A stretch of DNA of 54,552 bases from JBHIYN01 sp041984235 (GTDB lineage: Bacteria > Pseudomonadota > Gammaproteobacteria > Ga0077536), in assembly GCA_041984235.1 (NCBI GenBank), contig JBHIYN010000024.1, positions 1 through 54,552 of the forward strand. Direction: 5' to 3'. This document shows positions 43,372 to 50,678 of this stretch, piece by piece (position 1 is the stretch's first letter; each line of letters begins with the position of its first letter). The notes under the pieces are model-generated. The model worked only from the letters and a program-made list of their open reading frames with translations. It ran no database searches and had not been told where the DNA came from. Position numbers and translations under genes: made by a program.

Positions 43372-43850
43372 GCATCCAGGGCCTGGAGCGCTATCTCGCC
43401 ACCCACCCGTTCTTCCAGGGGCTGCCGCCCGACTACCTCGCGCTGCTGACCGGCTGTGCGCGCAACGTCAGCTTCGCCGCCGGCGAGACCATCTTCAGCC
43501 AGGGCGGCGCGGCCGACTTCTTCTACCTGCTGCGCGACGGCAAGGTCGCGCTCGAGTTCCCGGTGCCGGGCAACGGTCGCCTCATGATCGACACCCTGGA
43601 TGCCGGCGACGTGCTCGGTGCCTCGTGGCTGGTCACCCCTTACCAGTGGCACTACGATGCGCGCGCGCTGGTCGCGACGCGTGCCTTCGCGCTCGACGCG
43701 GTGTGCCTGCGCGGCAAGTGCGACGCCGATCCCGCCCTCGGCTACGACCTCATGAAACGCTTCGCCGCGGTCATGCAGGAACGCCTGCAGGCGGCCCAGC
43801 TGCAGCTCGCCGACATGTACGGCAACCCGGGCGAGGCGGGCGCCAGGTGA
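43368..43850 (+). CDS. Stand-alone cyclic-nucleotide-binding-domain protein inside the hydrogenase operon
   Basis: 160 residues. A Crp-type cNMP-binding domain (HPFFQGLPPDYLALLTGCA; FAAGETIFSQGGAADFFYLLRDGKVAL; LDAGDVLGASWLV) is followed only by a helix (YDLMKRFAAVMQERLQAAQLQL). There is no helix-turn-helix, so it is not a DNA-binding regulator. The phosphate-binding cassette segment (GDVLGASWLV...YQWHYDARAL) lacks the usual Arg-Ser/Thr pair of cAMP binders, so the ligand may differ. It overlaps hydB by 4 bp (ATGA) and hydG by 4 bp (GTGA), so it should be made stoichiometrically with the enzyme. Confidence 0.85.
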   Translation: MSIQGLERYLATHPFFQGLPPDYLALLTGCARNVSFAAGETIFSQGGAADFFYLLRDGKVALEFPVPGNGRLMIDTLDAGDVLGASWLVTPYQWHYDARALVATRAFALDAVCLRGKCDADPALGYDLMKRFAAVMQERLQAAQLQLADMYGNPGEAGAR

Positions 43851-44710
43851 CGACCGCCGCGGCCGGGTTCGCAGCCGCGGCGGCCGCGCCGCAGCCGATG
43901 GCGCCGCGCGTGTTCAGCGTGCGCGAGCGGCATGCGGACACCGCCGACACCTTCACCCTGGTGCTGGAGGCGGACGATGGCGGGGGGCTCGCCTTCGCAC
44001 CGGGACAGTTCAACATGCTCTACGCCTTCGGCCGTGGCGAGAGCGCGATCTCGATCTCGGGCGACCCGGCGGCACCGGAATCGCTGGTGCACACCGTGCG
44101 CGCGGTCGGCACGGTCACGCGCGCACTGGAGGCGCTCGCCCCCGGCGCATCGGTCGGGGTGCGCGGACCGTTCGGCTCGGCCTGGCCGCTGGAGGCCGCG
44201 CGCGGCCGTGACGTCGTCTTCGTCGCCGGCGGCATCGGGCTGGCGCCGCTGCGCCCGGCCATCTACCACGTGCTCGCCTGCCGCGGCGACTACGGTCGCG
44301 TGGTGCTGCTGTACGGCGCGCGCATGCCCGCGGACACGCTGTACCGGCGTGAGCTCGAGAGCTGGAGTGCGCGCCTCGACGTCGAGGTCTACGTCACCGT
44401 CGATCGCGCGGCGCCGGACTGGTACGGCAACGTCGGCGTGGTGACCCAGCTGGTGCGCCGCGCCGGCTTCGATGCTGCCAACGCGACCGCGATGCTGTGC
44501 GGCCCGGAGATCATGATGCGTTACAGCGTGATCGAGCTCGCCGCGCGCGGCATGGCGAACAGCGACATCCACGTCTCGCTCGAGCGCAACATGAAGTGCG
44601 CGCTCGGCTTCTGCGGACACTGTCAGTACGGGCCGGCCTTCGTGTGCCGTGACGGTCCGGTGTTCGACTACGCGCGCGCCGCGCCCTGGTTCGAGGTGCG
44701 CGAGCTGTGA
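43847..44710 (+). CDS. hydG: Group 3b hydrogenase FAD/NAD(P)-binding gamma subunit (HydG-like)
   Basis: 287 residues from GTG at 43847, with an Ala-rich first 15 residues. It has a ferredoxin-reductase fold: FAPGQFNMLYAFGRGESAISISGDP (about 44-68, FAD), VVFVAGGIGLAPLRPAIY (about 123-140, NAD(P)) and AMLCGPEIMMRYS near 216. The C-terminal CALGFCGHCQYGP...C binds a [2Fe-2S] cluster. It exchanges electrons with NAD(P)H, making the hydrogenase bidirectional. One base separates its stop from the hydD start. Confidence 0.92.
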   Translation: MTTAAAGFAAAAAAPQPMAPRVFSVRERHADTADTFTLVLEADDGGGLAFAPGQFNMLYAFGRGESAISISGDPAAPESLVHTVRAVGTVTRALEALAPGASVGVRGPFGSAWPLEAARGRDVVFVAGGIGLAPLRPAIYHVLACRGDYGRVVLLYGARMPADTLYRRELESWSARLDVEVYVTVDRAAPDWYGNVGVVTQLVRRAGFDAANATAMLCGPEIMMRYSVIELAARGMANSDIHVSLERNMKCALGFCGHCQYGPAFVCRDGPVFDYARAAPWFEVREL

Positions 44711-44711
44711 C

Positions 44712-45512
44712 ATGAGCACCACCACTGCCCCGAAACCCAAACTCGCGGTGTGGAAGTTCGCCTCCTGCGACGGCTGCCAGCTGAGCCTGCTCGACTGCGA
44801 GGACGAGCTGCTCGCGGTGGCGGGCGCGATCGAGATCGCCAACTTCCCCGAGGCCTCGCGCGCCGTCGTCGAGGGGCCCTACGACCTGTCGCTGGTCGAG
44901 GGATCGATCACCACCGCCCACGACGCCGAGCGCATCCAGGCCATCCGCGCGCAGTCGAAGGTGCTGGTCACCATCGGCGCCTGCGCCACCGCCGGCGGCA
45001 TCCAGGCGCTGCGCAACTTCGCCGACGTGCGCGAGTTCGTCGACATCGTCTACGCGCGCCCCGAGTACATCGAGACCCTCGCCGAGTCGACGCCGATCGC
45101 CGCGCACGTGGCGGTCGACTTCGAGCTGCGCGGCTGCCCGATCAACAAGGTGCAGCTGCTCGAGGTGCTGAGCGCCTTTCTCGCCGGGCGCCCGCCGGTG
45201 ACCCCGGCCCACAGCGTGTGCGTGGAGTGCAAGCTGCGCGGCACGGTGTGCGTGATGGTGGCGCACGGCACACCTTGCCTGGGTCCGGTGACGCATGCCG
45301 GCTGCGGCGCCATCTGCCCGGCCTACGACCGCGGCTGCTACGGCTGCTACGGGCCGATGGAGACCCCCAACACCGACGCCCTGGGCCGGCAGTGGCAGGC
45401 CCTGGGCGCGACGTCGGCCGGCCTCAGGCGCGCCTTCCGCGGCTTCAACGCCTGGTCCGAGCCCTTCCGCAACGCCTCCGAGCAGCATGAGCAGCAAGAC
45501 GATCAAGGTTGA
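44712..45512 (+). CDS. hydD: Group 3b [NiFe] hydrogenase small subunit (HydD-like)
   Basis: 267 residues with no Tat signal, hence a cytoplasmic enzyme. FASCDGCQLSLLDCEDEL (about 16-33) gives two ligands of the proximal [4Fe-4S] cluster. Others lie in GACATAGG near 99 and RGCPINK near 140. Two more Cys groups (CVECKLRGTVC; CGAICPAYDRGCYGCYGP) suit medial and distal clusters. It passes electrons from the NiFe site to HydB/HydG. It overlaps the large-subunit gene by 26 bp. Confidence 0.93.
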   Translation: MSTTTAPKPKLAVWKFASCDGCQLSLLDCEDELLAVAGAIEIANFPEASRAVVEGPYDLSLVEGSITTAHDAERIQAIRAQSKVLVTIGACATAGGIQALRNFADVREFVDIVYARPEYIETLAESTPIAAHVAVDFELRGCPINKVQLLEVLSAFLAGRPPVTPAHSVCVECKLRGTVCVMVAHGTPCLGPVTHAGCGAICPAYDRGCYGCYGPMETPNTDALGRQWQALGATSAGLRRAFRGFNAWSEPFRNASEQHEQQDDQG

Positions 45513-46779
45513 CTACCTCGCCCGCGTCGAGGGCGAGGGTGCGATGTACGTGAAGATCGACGGCCGGCGCGTGAGCGAGTGCGAGCTGCGCATCTTCGAG
45601 CCGCCGCGCTTCTTCGAGGCCTTCCTGCGCGGCCGCGAGTATGCCGAGGCGCCGGACATCACCGCGCGGATCTGCGGCATCTGCCCGATCGCCTACCAGA
45701 TGGGCGCGGTGCACGCGATGGAAGACATCTTCGGCGTTCGCGTCGAGGGCGCCCTGCGTGCGCTGCGCCGCCTGATTTACTGCGGCGAGTGGATCGAGAG
45801 CCACGTGCTGCACATTTACATGCTGCACGCGCCGGACTTCCTCGGCTACCCGAGCGCGATCGAGATGGCCAGGGATCACCCGCAGGTGGTCGAGCGCGGC
45901 CTGCGCATGAAGAAGATCGGCAACGCGCTGATGACGGCCGTCGGCGGTCGCGAGATTCACCCGATCAACGTGCGCGTCGGCGGCTTCTACCGCGTACCGC
46001 GCCGCGCCGAGCTGGACGCGCTGCGCGCCGATCTCGCGTGGGGTATCGAGGCGGCGGAGGAGACCGTGCGCTGGGCGGCCGGCCTCGACTTCCCCGACTT
46101 CGAGCAGGACTACGAGTTCGTCGCGCTGCGCCACCCGCACGAGTACCCGTTCAACGAAGGACGCCTGGTGTCGAGCGCAGGGCTCGACATCGCCATCGCC
46201 GATTTCGACGATCACTTCGAGGAGGTGCACGTCGCGCACTCGACCTCGCTGCACGCGCGGTTGCGGGCGCGCGGCAACTACTTCGTCGGCCCGCTGGCGC
46301 GCTACGCGATGAACTTCGATCGGCTGAGCCCGCGGGTGCAGGCCGCGGCGCAGGAGGCCGGCCTGGGCCCGGTATGCCGCAACCCGTTCCAGAGCATCGT
46401 GGTGCGCGCGCTCGAAGTGCTGCACGCGTTCGAGGAGGCGCTCGCCATCGTCGAGGCCTACGCGCCGCCCGCGCGCGCGGTGGGCGACTACACGGTGCGC
46501 GCCGGCACCGGCCACGGCTGCACCGAGGCGCCGCGCGGGATCTGCTATCACCGTTACACGGTCGCTGACGACGGGCTCATCAGCGACGCCGTGATCGTGC
46601 CGCCGACCTCGCAGAACCAGCCGACCATAGAGAGCGACCTGCGGCACTTCGTCGAGGCCCACGTGGACGAGGACGACGATCGCCTGCAGTGGCTGTGCGA
46701 GCAGGCGATCCGCAACTACGACCCGTGCATCTCCTGCTCGTGCCACTTTCTCGACCTGACGGTGGAGCGCACACCGTGA
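45487..46779 (+). CDS. hydA: Group 3b [NiFe] hydrogenase large subunit (HydA-like)
   Basis: 430 residues from ATG at 45487. The L1 motif is RICGICPIAYQ with Cys63/Cys66. The L2 motif is DPCISCSCH with Cys414/Cys417, all four cysteines standard (no selenocysteine). After His420 a ten-residue tail (FLDLTVERTP) remains; it is the peptide removed by the dedicated protease once nickel is inserted. Sequence and operon order hydBGDA point to group 3b, NAD(P)-linked, oxygen-tolerant, bidirectional hydrogenases. Likely role: disposal or recovery of reducing power, possibly H2 oxidation at low levels. Confidence 0.95.
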   Translation: MSSKTIKVDYLARVEGEGAMYVKIDGRRVSECELRIFEPPRFFEAFLRGREYAEAPDITARICGICPIAYQMGAVHAMEDIFGVRVEGALRALRRLIYCGEWIESHVLHIYMLHAPDFLGYPSAIEMARDHPQVVERGLRMKKIGNALMTAVGGREIHPINVRVGGFYRVPRRAELDALRADLAWGIEAAEETVRWAAGLDFPDFEQDYEFVALRHPHEYPFNEGRLVSSAGLDIAIADFDDHFEEVHVAHSTSLHARLRARGNYFVGPLARYAMNFDRLSPRVQAAAQEAGLGPVCRNPFQSIVVRALEVLHAFEEALAIVEAYAPPARAVGDYTVRAGTGHGCTEAPRGICYHRYTVADDGLISDAVIVPPTSQNQPTIESDLRHFVEAHVDEDDDRLQWLCEQAIRNYDPCISCSCHFLDLTVERTP

Positions 46780-47255
46780 GCAGCGTGCTCGCGATCGGGA
46801 TCGGCAACGCCTGGCGCCGTGACGACGGGGTCGGTCCGTTCATCGCTGCGCGCCTCGCCGCGCTCGACCTGCCCGGCCTGGCGGTGAGCGAGGCGAGCGG
46901 TGAAGGCGCAGCGCTGATCGAATCGATGAGCGATGCCCCGCAGGTGTGGCTGTTCGACGCCGTGGCCTCGGGCGCGGTGCCGGGTACCGTGCATCGCATC
47001 GATGCCGCGGCCACGCCGGTGCCACGCGGCTTCTTCAGCTACTCGACGCATGCCTTCAGCGTGGCCGAGGCGATCGAGCTCGCGCGCGCGCTCGGCCGGC
47101 TGCCCGCCGCGTGCCGGCTGTACGGTATCGAGGGCGCGGATTTCAGCAGCGGGCAGGGGTTGTCGGCACCGGTCGCGGCGGCCGCCGAGACGGTGGTGGA
47201 CGAGGTCTGCGCGTTGCTGCGCGGCGAGGAGGTGGCGTGCACGAAGCGGGCCTGA
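46776..47255 (+). CDS. Hydrogenase maturation protease (HyaD/HycI family)
   Basis: 159 residues from GTG at 46776, overlapping hydA (GTGA). LAIGIGNAWRRDDGVGP is the family start, with an acidic nickel-sensing residue at Asp16/17. FDAVASGAVPG supplies the second acid and YSTHAFSVAEAIEL the histidine. It cleaves the large subunit after His420 once nickel is bound. The stop lies 19 bases inside the hypA-like gene. Confidence 0.93.
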   Translation: MSSVLAIGIGNAWRRDDGVGPFIAARLAALDLPGLAVSEASGEGAALIESMSDAPQVWLFDAVASGAVPGTVHRIDAAATPVPRGFFSYSTHAFSVAEAIELARALGRLPAACRLYGIEGADFSSGQGLSAPVAAAAETVVDEVCALLRGEEVACTKRA

Positions 47256-47500
47256 TGCGCGATCTCATGCGCAAGATCGCGGCCGTCGTCGCCGAGCACG
47301 GTGGACGGCGCGCGGTCGCCATCGAGGTCTGGCTGGGGGCGCTGTCGCACATGTCGCCGGCACACTTCGAGGAGCACTTCGCCGTCGCCGCACCCGGCAC
47401 ACCGGCCGAGGGCGCGCGGATCGACATCGAGACCTCGGACGACGTCACTCATCCCAACGCGCAGGACATCCTGCTCAAGAGCGTCGAGGTCGAGACCTGA
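47237..47500 (+). CDS. hypA-like: Truncated HypA-like nickel metallochaperone lacking the zinc domain
   Basis: 87 residues from GTG at 47237, giving the essential nickel-binding N-terminus Met-His-Glu (MHEAGLMRDLMRKI). It continues AIEVWLGALSHMSP, HFEEHF and GTPAEGARIDIE as in HypA. It then ends DDVTHPNAQDILLKSVEVET. The normal 110-120-residue HypA has a zinc loop with two CxxC motifs between these last two parts; here there is no cysteine at all. hypB, its usual GTPase partner, is also absent. The overlap with both neighbours argues that the short form is real, not a frameshift. Confidence 0.8.
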   Translation: MHEAGLMRDLMRKIAAVVAEHGGRRAVAIEVWLGALSHMSPAHFEEHFAVAAPGTPAEGARIDIETSDDVTHPNAQDILLKSVEVET

Positions 47501-49761
47501 GCCGCGCGCGCCTGTGCCTGGACGTGCATGGCCTCGTGCAGGGCGTCGGGTTCCGCCCCTTCGTGTGTCGTCTCGCCAGCGGGCTCGGCCTCAGCGGCCA
47601 CGTACGCAACGTGGCCGGCGGCGTGCGCATCGAGGCCGAGGGCGAGCGCGACGCGCTCGCCGCGCTGGTCTCGCGCCTGCGCGAGGAGGCGCCGCCGCGC
47701 GCGGTCGTCGAGTCGCTCGCGCGCCGCTGGCTGGCGCCGCGCGGTGACGCCGGCTTCGTTATCGCCAAGAGCCTGGACGACGGACCGGCCGGTGCGCTGG
47801 TGCCGCCGGACGCGGCGATCTGCCCGGCCTGCCTCGCCGAGGTGCGCGATCCCGCCGCGCGCCGCTACCGCTACCCGTTCACCAGTTGTACCGACTGCGG
47901 CCCGCGTTACAGCATCGTCGAGCGCATGCCCTGGGACCGCGCGCACACCACCCAACGCGCGTTTCCGCTTTGCGCGGCCTGCCGCGCGGAGTACGACGAT
48001 CCACATGACCGGCGCTACCACGCCGAGGTGCTGTGCTGTGCGGCCTGCGGGCCGCGCCTCGCGCTGCTGGCGCCGGACGGGCGCCGACTCGCCGCGGCGG
48101 ATGACGCCCTCGCGGCCGCGATCGGCGCGCTGGCCGGCGGCCGCATCGTCGCCTTGAAGGGGCTGGGCGGCTACCAGTTGGCGGTGCGCGCCGACGACGC
48201 CGAGGCCGTCATGCGCCTGCGCCGCGCCAAGCGGCGCGGCGGCAAGCCGTTCGCCGTGCTCTACGCCGATCTCGATGACGCCGCGCGCGACTGCGTGGTG
48301 GACGCCGAGGCGGCGCGGCTGCTGGCTTCGCCCGAGGCGCCGATCGTGCTGCTCGAACGGCGCGCGCAGGCACGCGCCTGCGACGCGGTGGCGCCCGGCT
48401 GCGCGGAGCTCGGGGTCATGCTGCCGACCACGGCGCTGCATGACCTGCTCGCCGCGGGTGCGGGGACGCCGCTGGTCGCGACCAGCGGCAACCGTGCCGG
48501 CGAACCGCTCGCGATCGACGCGGCCGGTGCACGCCACGCCCTCGCCGACGTCGCGGATTGCTTCCTCGATCACGACCGCGCCATCGTGCGCCCGCTCGAC
48601 GACTCGGTGGTGCGCCCGATGGTGGGCGGCATGACCGTGCTGCGCCGGGCGCGCGGCTACGCCCCGCTGCCGCTGCCGCTCGGCACGACGCTGCCGGCGG
48701 GACGTGCCGTGCTCGGTGTCGGGGCGCAGCTCAAGGGGGCGGTTGCGCTGGCCGCGGGCGACCGCGTGCATCTCGGCGAGCACTTGGGCGATCTGGACAG
48801 CGAGGCCGCCGTGTCGCGCTTCGAGCACGCGGTCGAGGCGCTGCAGCGGCTCTACCAGGTGCGCGCCGAGGACATGGCCTGTGACATGCATCCGGACTAC
48901 ACCTCCAGCCGTTACGCCTGCGCGCACGGCGCGCCGCTCCGGGTCCAGCACCACCACGCCCACGTCGCCGCCTGCATGGCCGAGCACGGGCTGCACGGGC
49001 GCGTGCTGGGACTGGCCTGGGACGGCACCGGGGCCGGCGCCGACGGTACCGTGTGGGGCGGCGAGTGTCTCGATGCCGCGCGCCGTGACGCGCGGCGCAT
49101 CGCGACCCTGCGCGCGTTCGCGCTGCCCGGCGGCGAGGCGGCCGTGCGCGAGCCGCGGCGCGCCGCCTTCGCCCTGCTGCACGCGCTCGGTCGCGACACC
49201 CGCGCCGCGGGTGCGAGCCTCGACGCGCGCGCGCGGCGCAATCTCGCCCGGCTGCTGGAGCGCGGCCTGAACGCGCCGGCGACGACCAGCATGGGCCGCC
49301 TGTTCGACGCCGTCGCCGCGCTGCTCGGCCTGTGCGAGGTGGCGAGCTACGAGGCCGAGGCCGCGATGCGTCTCGAGCACGCCGCGCACGCGAGCCGGGC
49401 CGCGGGCGCGCTGCCGCTGCCCTTACTGACTGGCGAGACGCCCTGGCGTCTCGACTGGGGACCGCTGGTCGAAGCGTTGCTCGACGGCCGCGGCGCGGGC
49501 GTGCCGGTCGCCGATCTCGCGCGCCGTTTCCACCACGCGCTGGCCGGCGCCGCGCTGGCCGTCGCCGAGCGCGCCGGCCTCGAGCGCGTGTGCCTCAGCG
49601 GCGGCTGTTTCCAGAACCGGCTGCTGAGCGAGGCGGTGACGGCGCGCCTCGAACAGGCGGGGTTTCGCGTTTACACTCATCGGCAGGTGCCGCCCAACGA
49701 CGGCGGCATCGCACTCGGCCAGGTGGTCGTCGCCGCCAGCCGCCTGCACGCCACGAGGTAG
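47497..49761 (+). CDS. hypF: Carbamoyltransferase HypF
   Basis: About 754 residues. The start is uncertain: a CTG at 47497 overlapping the hypA stop gives the full first strand (RLCLDVHGLVQGVGFRPF), whereas the first GTG (47524) would cut it. An acylphosphatase domain (1-90) is followed by two zinc-finger pairs (CPACLAEV..CTDCGPRYS; CAACRAEY..CCAACGP). A YrdC-like domain (LKGLGGYQLA, KRRGGKPFAV, TSGNRAGEPL) and a Kae1-like domain (VQHHHAHVAACMAEHG, GLAWDGTGAGADGTVWGGE, CLSGGCFQNRLL) follow. It makes carbamoyl-AMP and loads HypE for cyanide-ligand synthesis. Four bases precede hypC. Confidence 0.95.
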   Translation: MSRARLCLDVHGLVQGVGFRPFVCRLASGLGLSGHVRNVAGGVRIEAEGERDALAALVSRLREEAPPRAVVESLARRWLAPRGDAGFVIAKSLDDGPAGALVPPDAAICPACLAEVRDPAARRYRYPFTSCTDCGPRYSIVERMPWDRAHTTQRAFPLCAACRAEYDDPHDRRYHAEVLCCAACGPRLALLAPDGRRLAAADDALAAAIGALAGGRIVALKGLGGYQLAVRADDAEAVMRLRRAKRRGGKPFAVLYADLDDAARDCVVDAEAARLLASPEAPIVLLERRAQARACDAVAPGCAELGVMLPTTALHDLLAAGAGTPLVATSGNRAGEPLAIDAAGARHALADVADCFLDHDRAIVRPLDDSVVRPMVGGMTVLRRARGYAPLPLPLGTTLPAGRAVLGVGAQLKGAVALAAGDRVHLGEHLGDLDSEAAVSRFEHAVEALQRLYQVRAEDMACDMHPDYTSSRYACAHGAPLRVQHHHAHVAACMAEHGLHGRVLGLAWDGTGAGADGTVWGGECLDAARRDARRIATLRAFALPGGEAAVREPRRAAFALLHALGRDTRAAGASLDARARRNLARLLERGLNAPATTSMGRLFDAVAALLGLCEVASYEAEAAMRLEHAAHASRAAGALPLPLLTGETPWRLDWGPLVEALLDGRGAGVPVADLARRFHHALAGAALAVAERAGLERVCLSGGCFQNRLLSEAVTARLEQAGFRVYTHRQVPPNDGGIALGQVVVAASRLHATR

Positions 49762-49765
49762 CGTC

Positions 49766-50050
49766 ATGTGTCTCGCTGTCCCCGGCCGCATTCTCGACCT
49801 CGCCGACGAAGACGGCGACGCGCTGACGCGCAGCGGGCGGGTCAGCTTCGGTGGGGTGGTCAAGCGGGTCAACCTCGCCTTCGTGCCGGAGGCGGTGGTC
49901 GGGGACTACGTCATCGTGCACGTCGGCTTCGCCATCAGTCGCCTCGATCGCGCGGAGGCCGAACGCGCGCTGGCCGAGCTGCGCGCGCTCGACCCGGAGA
50001 GCTACGCGGCACTCGGGCAAGCCACCACGCCACCCAACGCACCGGCCTGA
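49766..50050 (+). CDS. hypC: Hydrogenase maturation chaperone HypC
   Basis: 94 residues starting MCLAVPGRIL; Cys2 is the residue that binds the iron precursor after Met removal. The OB-like core (VSFGGVVKRVNLAFVPEAVVGDYVIVHVGFAISRLD) is canonical and is followed by a longer-than-minimal C-terminal helix. HypC carries the Fe(CN)2CO unit from HypD to the large-subunit precursor. It is the last gene in the run, just before a long hairpin. Confidence 0.96.
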   Translation: MCLAVPGRILDLADEDGDALTRSGRVSFGGVVKRVNLAFVPEAVVGDYVIVHVGFAISRLDRAEAERALAELRALDPESYAALGQATTPPNAPA

Positions 50051-50066
50051 GGGCGAGCCCCCGACA

Positions 50067-50122
50067 GGCGACCGAGGGATTACCTCTTGACCACTGGTCA
50101 AAAACGTAATCCCTCAGTCGCC
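50067..50122. repeat. Nested inverted repeat after hypC
   Basis: Outer arms of 17 bp (50067-50083 and 50106-50122) match with one mismatch; their shared core is GAGGGATTAC / GTAATCCCTC. Inside lies a separate perfect palindrome TTGACCA-C-TGGTCAA (50087-50101). It can fold as one long hairpin with an inner stem. No T-run follows, so it may be a transcript-stabilising or Rho-type end of the hyp operon, an operator, or the end of a mobile unit. Confidence 0.55.
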
Positions 50123-50678
50123 CGTCCGCCCTATCCCCCAGCCTTACCTCTCATGCTCCTTTCCGACGCGTTGCGGCAGGGTAAGCCCTCGTTCATCGAC
50201 GGGCGCGGGAATTGCGCTAGCCACAGGCGTGCCCTGTTCGATCAAGCCGGGGGTCCGCCGAGCGGTCGACGCGCCGGCTGCACCTGAAGCCGGTGTGAAC
50301 GGTCGGCGGGCGCCCCGGAACCGTGCACGAGGGAAGGCCGGCCAGGGCGCCGCGCGAGCACCGTGCAGCGCGGCCTGAATCTCCGTTGCAGGGCCTGCTC
50401 GATGCACCGATGAAGTGCGGTTGACGACGCTCTCGAGGCCGCTCTGGGGAGCCTCTCGGAGTGCCTTGTCCGCCACAGGTTCAGACACTTCGGAGCGACG
50501 TTTGCTGTTGATAGTAAAGCAACTATCGGGCAAACTTCCGCTGCCGGGGATGTGCAAGAAACGTGGTGACGCGCATGGCCTTGGCCCGGCGCCAGCGGTA
50601 CGCGCGACGCCGCCGATGACCTGGCCTGGTTGCATCAACTCCTGCGTCTTCTGCTTTCACACGAGGCTGCCCCGTACC
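50123..50678. other. Non-coding stretch of about 550 bp
   Basis: No convincing gene is seen. A 66-codon plus-strand frame and a 164-codon minus-strand frame exist but are Ala/Pro/Arg-rich without recognisable domains. The first part is GC-rich and the last 250 bp (from about 50410) are visibly less so, matching the lower GC of the next two genes. The stretch may contain eroded gene remains and the promoter of the flavodoxin-like gene; I could not identify a promoter. Confidence 0.4.

Noticed and set aside
47449..49389. 646-codon minus-strand open frame
   Set aside because: Antisense to hypF; no recognisable protein features.
50144..50638. 164-codon minus-strand frame in the non-coding stretch
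   Set aside because: Ala/Pro/Arg-rich, no domain, no clear ribosome binding site; treated as chance.
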